Below the pieces are notes generated by a model, which searched no databases, had not been told where the DNA came from, and saw nothing but the letters and a program-made list of their open reading frames with translations. From Thermacetogenium sp. UBA5472 (lineage in GTDB: Bacteria; Bacillota; DSM-12270; Thermacetogeniales; Thermacetogeniaceae), in assembly GCA_002426495.1 (NCBI GenBank), contig DIQC01000067.1, positions 23,185-50,603 of the forward strand: a stretch of DNA of 27,419 nucleotides. The letters run 5' to 3'. Shown here piece by piece: positions 17,024 to 23,550 of this stretch; position 1 is the stretch's first letter, and every line of letters begins with the position of its first letter. The translations under genes and the position numbers were made by a program.

Positions 17024-17638
17024 TTAAGAGATCAAACTTTTTGCTAGATCTACAGCAGTAACAGCATCAGGTGCATACCCATTGGCCCCAATTTCTTTAG
17101 CAAATTCCTCAGTAACAGGTGCACCACCTATCATTGTTTTCGTTTTCCCACCGATAGCCTGAACAGTTTCGCCCATTGTTTTCATAGTTGTTGTCAAAAG
17201 GGCAGAAAGACCAATTATATCCGGTTTTTCTTCTTCTATAACCTGCACAAAACGTTCTACTTCAACATCTACTCCCAGATCAATAACCTCAAAACCGGCC
17301 CCTTCTAGCATCATGACAACGAGATTTTTACCGATATCATGCAGATCTCCAGCGACAGTACCAATAGCAATTTTTCCAACGGACTCTCTTTCTTCTCCTT
17401 CAATTAGTGGCTTGAGTAACTCCAAACCAGTTTTCATGGTGTTAGCAGACATCAAAACTTCCGGAACAAAAAGGTCACCATCCTTCATTTTCTGTCCGAC
17501 TTCATCCATACCTTTGATAAGGGTATTGTTAATAATATCATCAGGTTTGCACCCCGCACTTAATGCACTTTGAATCAAGCCTTCAATTCGATCTCGTTCT
17601 CCGGTGATTACACATTGATAAATAGAGTTTAAATCCAC
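17024..17638 (-). CDS. Corrinoid (B12)-binding methyl carrier protein, MttC/MtgC-like
   Basis: Two-domain cobalamin protein of 204 aa. The N-terminal helical cap (about residues 1-90) contains GMDEVGQKMKDGDLFVPEVLMSANTM. The Rossmann-like B12 domain carries GTVAGDLHDIGKNLVVMML, with the DxHxxG histidine that ligates cobalt from below, then GLSALLTTTM and IGGAPVTEEFA. It accepts the methyl group from the adjacent MttB homologues and passes it to a methyl-THF-forming partner not found here. A GTG start at 17638 (MDLNSIYQCVITGERDRI) is chosen because AAGGAGAG lies about 8 nt before it; the frame upstream to 17713 crosses a hairpin and has no ribosome binding site. It lies between the two MttB genes, so one carrier probably serves both. 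Confidence 0.94.
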   Translation of the reverse strand: MDLNSIYQCVITGERDRIEGLIQSALSAGCKPDDIINNTLIKGMDEVGQKMKDGDLFVPEVLMSANTMKTGLELLKPLIEGEERESVGKIAIGTVAGDLHDIGKNLVVMMLEGAGFEVIDLGVDVEVERFVQVIEEEKPDIIGLSALLTTTMKTMGETVQAIGGKTKTMIGGAPVTEEFAKEIGANGYAPDAVTAVDLAKSLIS

Positions 17639-17681
17639 TACTTTTTCTCTCCTTTCTAAGTTTTTAATATTTTTTGTACAA

Positions 17682-17697
17682 TGGTAGCAGGCTACCA
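17682..17697 (-). repeat. Small hairpin upstream of corrinoid protein gene
   Basis: TGGTAG-CAGG-CTACCA forms a 6-bp stem in the 127-bp gap between the second MttB gene and the corrinoid gene, ending 44 bp before the GTG start. There is no U-run. The rest of this gap is AT-rich with no other recognisable element. Confidence 0.35.
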
Positions 17698-17765
17698 AGA
17701 GACTTTTTAGCAACTACAACACCCTAATGCTATTAAATTGCAATTAATAACAATATTAATGCCAA

Positions 17766-19187
17766 CTAATCGCTGGCTAGTATCTCCCATTTTTCTAATT
17801 CTTTAAGAATTTCATGATCAAGTGTAGGAATCTGGTGATTGGATATTATGGTATGAATTTTGGAGTGTATTTTTCCCCTTATTTCTGAGGAAGTGTCATT
17901 TTTCATTTTGCGGCTAAATAACTGCGGATACCAGATTGATTTAAACTTGCTAGCAGTATGTTCTGTAGTTAGAAAATGTCCGCCCGGACCTACATCTTTT
18001 ATAACTGTTAATGCCAACTCTTCACTATCAACAGCAACACCTTGAACAAAATGCTTTAACATTTCAATAATTTCATCAGCAAGCACCACCATCTCTGGTG
18101 AAACGTTAATACAGTGATCCAGCACTCCAACATCATGAACGAGATTGGACTTGCTTAGGAGTGCGGCGAAACAAAACATTGTAACTTCGGCAATTGACTG
18201 TTCGTCAATGAACTTGGCATCGCTGGTTCCGGCTGTTCCATAAAACGGTAGCCCATACATGTGGGCAAGTTCAGAAGATGCCGACACTAGCAGCGCAAAT
18301 TCCGGTGCCCCATAACTGCCAACGGTTGTACGCATATCCATAATTGACGGCATTGCTCCGTATATGTACGGTGCGCCTTCTCTGACAAGTTGGCTAATAA
18401 CCAGACCAGTTAGAACATCGGCATTGCATTGTGCAAGTGCTCCTGCAAAAGTGATTGGAGCTGTGCCACCTAGCATACAGTAAGGCATATAAACAACAGG
18501 GATTCCATTTTCTGCACTGATCCTTAATTTTTCGGTACTCTCCTCAGGATGGGTTAAAGGGGGAATTGGCTCACAGTAATAGAAGATAAAAGGTTTATTC
18601 TGTAAAATTTTCTTACTACCAGCAACTAGTGCAGCAATTTCAATAACATCATTTAAACCTTGAACATCATTGGATGAAAAATTGATAGGTTTTCTAAAGC
18701 TTTTAACTGTTTCGATAAAGGTAACTTGAGATTGAATCCTAGTGGAGACGTCTGAGCTCAAACCAACTGATAATACAAAGTCAATGTTAGGAAGATAGTC
18801 AGCAATTTTGGCCATCAATTCAGTATCTTTTCTAAGAAACTTGCGAGCATTTCCTGAAAAAGGGTCAAGAATTTCTAACTGGTCAGAGTGGGTACCAATT
18901 ATAGTGTTGTTTTTATTGACTCGCACATACGGTTCTCCATCACGAGAATACAAGGTAAACTCCTTGGGAACGACTTCCAACGCTTTTTCAACTAATGGAA
19001 CTGGAATCCTCGTAAGACCATCATTACCAATCTTAGCTCCGTGATCTAACAGTAAATTGAGAACCTGGTCTCCCTGAATTTTTAATCCGATTTCATCCAT
19101 GATAGTGAGGCTTGCTTCGTGTATTTGTTTGCATTTTTCTTGTCCGAGAACATTAAAATCAATAGCACTAGACAATACATCCTTCAT
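17766..19187 (-). CDS. MttB-superfamily corrinoid methyltransferase, non-pyrrolysine (copy 2)
   Basis: Second MttB homologue, 473 aa from ATG 19187. GGGAGG lies 9 nt before this start; the ATG at 19214 lacks a site. It shares the family pattern of copy 1: a TAGTSDAKFIDEQ block, LVHDVGVLDHC and GPGGHFLTTEHTASKF. The two differ clearly over most of their length, so they are diverged paralogues rather than a recent duplication. No in-frame amber occurs before the TAG stop. It should transfer methyl groups from an amine to the corrinoid protein encoded next. It is the first gene downstream of a predicted sigma-54 promoter at 19311-19326. Whether the copies use different substrates, different stereoisomers or successive methyl groups is unknown. 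Confidence 0.9.
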   Translation of the reverse strand: MKDVLSSAIDFNVLGQEKCKQIHEASLTIMDEIGLKIQGDQVLNLLLDHGAKIGNDGLTRIPVPLVEKALEVVPKEFTLYSRDGEPYVRVNKNNTIIGTHSDQLEILDPFSGNARKFLRKDTELMAKIADYLPNIDFVLSVGLSSDVSTRIQSQVTFIETVKSFRKPINFSSNDVQGLNDVIEIAALVAGSKKILQNKPFIFYYCEPIPPLTHPEESTEKLRISAENGIPVVYMPYCMLGGTAPITFAGALAQCNADVLTGLVISQLVREGAPYIYGAMPSIMDMRTTVGSYGAPEFALLVSASSELAHMYGLPFYGTAGTSDAKFIDEQSIAEVTMFCFAALLSKSNLVHDVGVLDHCINVSPEMVVLADEIIEMLKHFVQGVAVDSEELALTVIKDVGPGGHFLTTEHTASKFKSIWYPQLFSRKMKNDTSSEIRGKIHSKIHTIISNHQIPTLDHEILKELEKWEILASD

Positions 19188-19310
19188 CAGGTCGATCCTC
19201 CCTTCTTTCGACATATTTTGACACTATATAATAGTTTCGTCTTTTTAATACCATGTTCCTATTGATTTACTAAGGCAACGACTTTACAAAAACGACTATA
19301 TAATTAGATT

Positions 19311-19326
19311 TGCAAATTCTATGCCT
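19311..19326 (-). promoter_or_regulatory. Predicted sigma-54 promoter P2 ahead of MttB copy 2
   Basis: The minus strand reads AGGCATAGAATTTGCA, matching TGGCAC-N5-TTGCA at GGCA and TTGCA, with exactly 10 bp between GG and GC. The first T and two less conserved positions differ. Predicted transcription would begin near 19300, about 110 nt before the ATG at 19187. The match is weaker than P1, but it occurs together with a GCAA-N6-TTGC element upstream. Confidence 0.65.
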
Positions 19327-19421
19327 ATGAATGATGAGCCCCCATATCTCTTGTTTCTTCTTAGATAACGGGTAAATTTCTTGTCTTATTATGGTAAAGC
19401 AATGACTGTTTTTGATTAATA

Positions 19422-19435
19422 GCAATTTTCCTTGC
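19422..19435. promoter_or_regulatory. Putative activator-binding site (UAS) for P2
   Basis: The inverted repeat GCAA-N6-TTGC lies just after the ocd stop codon, centred about 128 bp upstream of the predicted P2 start. On the minus strand it lies in GCGCAAGGAAAATTGC, closely matching GCGCAAGGATTTTTGC upstream of P1. Spacing and repetition suggest binding by the Fis-type HTH of the neighbouring sigma-54 activator. Confidence 0.6.
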
Positions 19436-19448
19436 GCAACATATTTTG

Positions 19449-20462
19449 CTACCAGGTCAGGGGATGCAGCCAGGTTCCAATTTCCAATTCCTTTGCTACA
19501 TCGTAGATTTTTTTCGCAATATAGATATCATGGAGGGCCAAACCAAAGTTAATAGCCAAGGTGTTTTCCTCTTCGTTTTCCCTCCCTATCTTTTTGCCCA
19601 CACACAGTTCATCAAGCTGCGTAAATCTTCCATCATTAAAACTGAAATCCCGTTCCATTGTTTTTAATTGAATACAATCATCTGTTGAAATCTTGTCCAT
19701 TCTCAAAATCGTATCCCGATCAATCAAACTCAATAAATCCAGAGGCGCTATAAAGATTCCCTTTTTCGGCAACCATTTATCTTTAATCTGTATGGCTGGG
19801 TTTTCTGTAATAGCTGTAGCTGTAATAAGTATATCTACATCCTTCACTGTCTCTTCGATTGACTGGCAGGGTACAATCTTTCCCCTAAATTCATCGGACA
19901 TTGTCCTGATATATGTATTTACCGCATTAGGACTGATATCATATATTTTTGCCAGGTTTAGATGGGGAAGAACCAACTGCAGCATTCTTAAATTTTCTCG
20001 CCCTTGAACACCAGCACCGATAATCCCCACAGTTTGCGAATCCTTCCGCGCCAAATATTTTGCACTAACAGCAGTGACTGCGGCAGTTCGTTTAGAAATA
20101 ATATAAAAACAATCCATAATAACATAAGGTAGGCCGTTACTAATATCGCTTAAAACGATCATCCCGGAATACTGGTTCATTCCTTTATTACAATTGTTGG
20201 GATAATAGGATGACCAGTTGAAACCAACGGCACCCAACTTTTCAACCCACCCGGCAGTAGCATTGAGGCGAGCATCCGGACGCAGTGTAATGCTCATCTT
20301 GGGAACCAAATCCACTTTGCCAAGATTTTGCTGCCATAGACTGTCAGAAACACAGTTGATAAAGTCTTCATCGGTCAAACCGGCAGATTTCACATCATCC
20401 TTGGTCAAATATAATATTTTGGGCATATCGCCGTAGCTCACTATTCCAGAGGACATATTCAT
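19449..20462 (-). CDS. Ornithine cyclodeaminase / mu-crystallin family NAD(P)-dependent enzyme
   Basis: 337-residue protein with the family N-terminal domain (ILYLTKDDVKSAGLTDEDFINCVSDSLW) and a Rossmann nucleotide site, TVGIIGAGVQGRENLRML. The substrate-side stretch KVDLVPKMSITLRPDARLNATAGWV also fits. The family includes ornithine cyclodeaminase, alanine dehydrogenase and ketimine/delta-1-pyrroline-2-carboxylate reductases, so the reaction is not fixed. The proline racemase-family gene in the island makes a cyclic imino acid substrate plausible. ATG 20462 lies 10 nt after AGGAG; the TTG at 20471 is too close to that site. It is 76 bp downstream of the opine dehydrogenase gene across a hairpin, and probably shares its P1 transcript. 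Confidence 0.88.
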   Translation of the reverse strand: MNMSSGIVSYGDMPKILYLTKDDVKSAGLTDEDFINCVSDSLWQQNLGKVDLVPKMSITLRPDARLNATAGWVEKLGAVGFNWSSYYPNNCNKGMNQYSGMIVLSDISNGLPYVIMDCFYIISKRTAAVTAVSAKYLARKDSQTVGIIGAGVQGRENLRMLQLVLPHLNLAKIYDISPNAVNTYIRTMSDEFRGKIVPCQSIEETVKDVDILITATAITENPAIQIKDKWLPKKGIFIAPLDLLSLIDRDTILRMDKISTDDCIQLKTMERDFSFNDGRFTQLDELCVGKKIGRENEEENTLAINFGLALHDIYIAKKIYDVAKELEIGTWLHPLTW

Positions 20463-20481
20463 CTCACCCAATCTCCTAAAT

Positions 20482-20516
20482 TGCCGTTATCCCCATCTAA
20501 GGTGGGGATAACGGCA
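20482..20516 (-). repeat. Perfect 14-bp-stem intercistronic hairpin (loop CCTTAGA)
   Basis: TGCCGTTATCCCCA and its exact complement flank a 7-nt loop (TCTAAGG on plus, CCTTAGA in the transcript), between the opine dehydrogenase-family gene and ocd. No U-run follows; instead ATTTAGGAG, the ocd ribosome binding site, comes directly after the stem. It could stabilise the upstream message or modulate ocd translation. The loop is identical to that of the hairpin at 11989-12029, although the stems are unrelated. Confidence 0.85.
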
Positions 20517-20538
20517 TAAACATGATTTTCTCCAGTTA

Positions 20539-21759
20539 TTACTCTTTATAGATGCCCTTGCGAAGATAATTGTGCATTTCTTCCATTGTCATTTGCCCGA
20601 TGCCCAGGTAATCCAAGGTATACCCCTCAGCGTAAAAATCCCTGCCCAGCATTGCTGACGCAATATTGATCATGGCATCTATCACTGGTGTTTTAACGCC
20701 ATATTTTTTGCCCAGTTCATGATAAACATGGCACCCTACCGGTATATCCTCGGTTATATACCTATTATCAATTGAAAAGGGACCTGAACCAAACTGAATA
20801 GGATCCTGTTGATCAAAAGGAATTACATAATCTGGCCCCATGTACTCTAGCCCAAGAACATTTTCTCTTGAGAAAAAGTTCTCCTTTTCATAATGCTGGA
20901 TACCAACATCGATGGCTTCAGCAAGAGCGCATTCCTCTTGATAAAAAGCATACTGCACTTCTGATATAGAGGGGCAGTATGCATGAGAATAAATAGAAAA
21001 TTTATATTTATCTTCACCAAAAATTACCCCAAAGTTCTCCATTACGCCAACACCCAGTATGGCACCTGGGCAATGCAGCACTGGATTGACATTACTAAAT
21101 CCAATATCTATCACAGTATCGCCACCAACTGCTCCATCACCATTTGTTACAGCATCCATACATCCCATGTACTTTGAACTTTCCAGAAAATCTTCCTGAT
21201 CTGTTGATGGTAAAGAGGCTCCCCTTAGGTTAATGGCCCGATAATATGCCCGCACACTCGGCATAACAACGCCACCTTTAATGTCGACTCTACTGCCGTA
21301 TGTAGAACTTGACCAACCGCCGATAATAACCTTTTTATTGCATCCGGCTTCTCGCATCATCTTTCGTAATATCATACTCCCGTAATTGTCCGGAAAAATG
21401 TGAATTACCATTCCATCTTCCAAAGCCGGAATTAACTTTTCAAAAAATGGACGGTGACCAGATGCTGTTGTTGTGACGATAACTATCCCTGCACCTTCTA
21501 CAGCCTCGGCAACATCAGTTGTCACACGATCAAAAGTTGCCTGCCCGGAGCGATGAAAACTATAGCGATTCAGCTGGTCACCATAAAACTTGATACCTTT
21601 TTCTTTAACACCAAACAGCGTTTTTTCTGCAAATGGTTCTAAATCGCAGATGCGTACTTTTTGTCCGGCAAGAGCACAGTCTGCAGCCATAGCCTTACCT
21701 ACCCCTCCGGCACCCAGCACAGCAACCGGCTTATCCTTCAAATACGACATATCACTCAT
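20539..21759 (-). CDS. Octopine/nopaline dehydrogenase family NAD(P)-dependent enzyme
   Basis: 406-residue two-domain dehydrogenase. The N-terminal Rossmann motif AVLGAGGVGKAMAADCALAGQKVRICD ends in Asp, favouring NAD. The C-terminal opine dehydrogenase domain shows IGFSNVNPVLHCPGAILGVG, whose histidine corresponds to the catalytic His of octopine dehydrogenase, and KTPVIDAMINIAS, holding the partner Asp. Family enzymes reductively join an amino acid and an alpha-keto acid, or run in reverse to cleave the opine. The catabolic neighbours favour cleavage, but this is inferred. ATG 21759 has AAGGAGG seven bases upstream. It is the first gene after sigma-54 promoter P1, divergent from the activator gene. 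A simple 2-hydroxyacid or ketopantoate-type reductase is less likely given the His/Asp pair. Confidence 0.87.
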   Translation of the reverse strand: MSDMSYLKDKPVAVLGAGGVGKAMAADCALAGQKVRICDLEPFAEKTLFGVKEKGIKFYGDQLNRYSFHRSGQATFDRVTTDVAEAVEGAGIVIVTTTASGHRPFFEKLIPALEDGMVIHIFPDNYGSMILRKMMREAGCNKKVIIGGWSSSTYGSRVDIKGGVVMPSVRAYYRAINLRGASLPSTDQEDFLESSKYMGCMDAVTNGDGAVGGDTVIDIGFSNVNPVLHCPGAILGVGVMENFGVIFGEDKYKFSIYSHAYCPSISEVQYAFYQEECALAEAIDVGIQHYEKENFFSRENVLGLEYMGPDYVIPFDQQDPIQFGSGPFSIDNRYITEDIPVGCHVYHELGKKYGVKTPVIDAMINIASAMLGRDFYAEGYTLDYLGIGQMTMEEMHNYLRKGIYKE

Positions 21760-21817
21760 CGTTATGCCTCCTTATGCATTTATTAATTTAGGTCGTTGCC
21801 CTTCAGGTATATTTACA

Positions 21818-21833
21818 TGCAAAAAGCTTGCCA
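21818..21833 (-). promoter_or_regulatory. Predicted sigma-54 promoter P1 of the catabolic operon
   Basis: The minus strand reads TGGCAAGCTTTTTGCA against the consensus TGGCACGNNNNTTGCW. Only the sixth position differs, and the GG-to-GC spacing is the required 10 bp. Predicted start is near 21807, giving a leader of about 48 nt with AAGGAGG before the ATG at 21759. A sigma-54 activator gene is transcribed divergently from the same intergenic region. Confidence 0.85.
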
Positions 21834-21837
21834 ATAT

Positions 21838-21863
21838 AAAATCGAGCTTGATCGCTTGATTTT
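21838..21863. repeat. Inverted repeat directly upstream of P1
   Basis: AAAATCGAGC and GCTTGATTTT form an imperfect (9 of 10) inverted repeat with a 6-bp centre, abutting the -24 element on its upstream side. It could be an operator, an IHF/HU-type bend site or part of the divergent activator promoter. The sequence does not discriminate. Confidence 0.45.
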
Positions 21864-21915
21864 CAGCCTTTCATGCCATTAAAACCACAAAATACACACG
21901 CAATATATTCTGCGC

Positions 21916-21929
21916 GCAAGGATTTTTGC
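21916..21929. promoter_or_regulatory. Putative activator-binding site (UAS) for P1
   Basis: GCAA-GGATTT-TTGC, an inverted repeat of the same form as at 19422-19435, is centred about 115 bp upstream of the predicted P1 start, a standard enhancer distance. It also lies about 45 bp ahead of the activator gene, so the activator could autoregulate from it. Confidence 0.6.
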
Positions 21930-21974
21930 CTTAATAGGAGGAGAAAACCGATATCGTGTCGAAAATTAATAATA

Positions 21975-23447
21975 ATGAATACAAAAAAGGTGATGAGCTA
22001 TTTGAAGGCAATGCAGCAAGTATCTGATTTAGAAGAACAGCTTGCAGAAATCAAACAACAAAAAAAGTTACTGTTAAAAGCCCTTGATGTCCTTGAGGAA
22101 GGCATTCAAATGATCGATAGCAGCGGACGTACAATTTTGTATACAAGAGGATGTGAGCAGATTGAACACTCCAAAAGTGACTACGTAATCGGCAAACATA
22201 TTTCCGAAGCATATGAACTGGATGATGAGACTAGCGTTTTGCTCAAAGTATTAAAATCAGGGATCACAACAAAGAACCATCATACAAGCTACATAACTTC
22301 TCAAGGGAAGAGGGCAGATATAATTACCAACACCTACCCAATTTTTGATAACGGTAAAATTATTGCCGCTGTATCGGTTAATAGAGATATAACAAAAGTC
22401 GGGGAACTAACAAATAAGATCATTAAATTACAAAAAGATCTTTACTCTGATCAACAAAAGAGACATAAACATGCGAACGGCACCATCTTTAGTTTTGACG
22501 ACATCATTGGAGAAAGCGATACAATAAAACAGACTATTGATATCGCCAAAAAATTTGCACAAGGATTTTCTTCAGTATTTATTCAAGGTGAAACAGGAAC
22601 GGGCAAAGAATTATTCGCACAAAGTATTCATAATTATAGCTCGAGAGCTAAGGGGCCTTTTGTTGCAGTAAACTGCGCTGCAATACCGGAATCACTCCTT
22701 GAAGGTATCCTTTTTGGAACTCGCAAAGGTTCTTTTACCGGTGCCGAAGATAAACGCGGGCTTTTTGAAGAAGCTCATGAAGGGACTCTCTTCCTTGACG
22801 AAATCAACTCGATGAGTATGCTCTTACAGACAAAACTATTGCGGGTCCTGCAAAGCAAAACAGTACGTAGATTGGGAGGAAATAAAGAGATCCAGGTTAA
22901 CCCTCGTATTATCAGCGCTACTAATGTAGACCCCATAGAATCCATAGCGAAAAACAATTTGCGCAATGATTTATACTACCGTCTTGCCGTGACCACTCTG
23001 GTGATACCACCACTGCGAGAACGCTTGAATGATATCCCCGTACTGACAAAATGTTTTATCGAAAAAAACAACAAGTTGCTGGGGAAACACATACAAAATA
23101 TTTCTGAGGATGTTCATGAGGTATTTAACAGGTACAACTGGCCAGGTAATGTAAGAGAATTGGAACACGCAATTGAACACGCTTTGAATATCGCAGAAAG
23201 CTCCGATATAACCCTAGGCTTTCAGCATCTACCGCCACATCTACGAGAGAAATTTTCCCACAAGCACCATTTTTATAAAGATTACAAAGTAGAAAGCCTA
23301 CAGCAAACCCTATTCGACATAGAAAGAGATATAATTACCCAAGAACTCAATAATAACAATTATAACATAACAAAAACAGCAAAATCACTCGGGGTATCAA
23401 GACAGCACCTGCAGTACCGTTTAAAAAGGCTGAATATTGACAAATAG
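21975..23447 (+). CDS. PAS-domain sigma-54-dependent transcriptional activator
   Basis: Enhancer-binding protein of about 490 aa. A short coiled coil (residues 1-40) is followed by a PAS domain (about 40-145, LEEGIQMIDSSGRTILYTRG to AAVSVNRDITK). The AAA+ sigma-54 module begins near residue 174 with Walker A GETGTGK (205-211), the sigma-54 contact loop as GSFTGA (252-257, instead of GAFTGA) and Walker B LFLDE (272-276). A Fis-type HTH closes the protein (NNNYNITKTAKSLGVSRQHLQYRLKRLNI). There is no receiver domain, so PAS probably senses a ligand or redox state directly. The start is uncertain: no in-frame start lies at good distance from the strong AGGAGGAG at 21936-21943. The frame opens at 21873, but that extension covers the UAS. 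It probably activates P1 and P2. Confidence 0.9.
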   Translation: MNTKKVMSYLKAMQQVSDLEEQLAEIKQQKKLLLKALDVLEEGIQMIDSSGRTILYTRGCEQIEHSKSDYVIGKHISEAYELDDETSVLLKVLKSGITTKNHHTSYITSQGKRADIITNTYPIFDNGKIIAAVSVNRDITKVGELTNKIIKLQKDLYSDQQKRHKHANGTIFSFDDIIGESDTIKQTIDIAKKFAQGFSSVFIQGETGTGKELFAQSIHNYSSRAKGPFVAVNCAAIPESLLEGILFGTRKGSFTGAEDKRGLFEEAHEGTLFLDEINSMSMLLQTKLLRVLQSKTVRRLGGNKEIQVNPRIISATNVDPIESIAKNNLRNDLYYRLAVTTLVIPPLRERLNDIPVLTKCFIEKNNKLLGKHIQNISEDVHEVFNRYNWPGNVRELEHAIEHALNIAESSDITLGFQHLPPHLREKFSHKHHFYKDYKVESLQQTLFDIERDIITQELNNNNYNITKTAKSLGVSRQHLQYRLKRLNIDK

Positions 23448-23454
23448 TTTACTT

Positions 23455-23486
23455 AAAAAGAGGCATCTCAAAAGATGCCTCTTTTT
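23455..23486. terminator. Bidirectional intrinsic terminator
   Basis: AAAAAGAGGCATCT and its exact complement flank a 4-nt CAAA loop, with A-runs on one side and T-runs on the other. The stem serves the activator gene (plus strand, ending 7 bp earlier) and the corrinoid activator gene (minus strand, ending about 65 bp away), which converge here. Confidence 0.92.
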
Positions 23487-23550
23487 AACTTTATCCAGTC
23501 TGGTTATCACAATTCCCTGTTTGCCGAAACCAAGTATAAACTTAGATACG

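Noticed and set aside
15542..19187. Pyrrolysine-containing MttB
   Set aside because: Both frames are open from start to stop with no internal TAG at the mid-protein position where true MttB carries pyrrolysine. TAG is used as an ordinary stop by both MttB homologues, ocd, the activator and the beta-lactamase-like gene.
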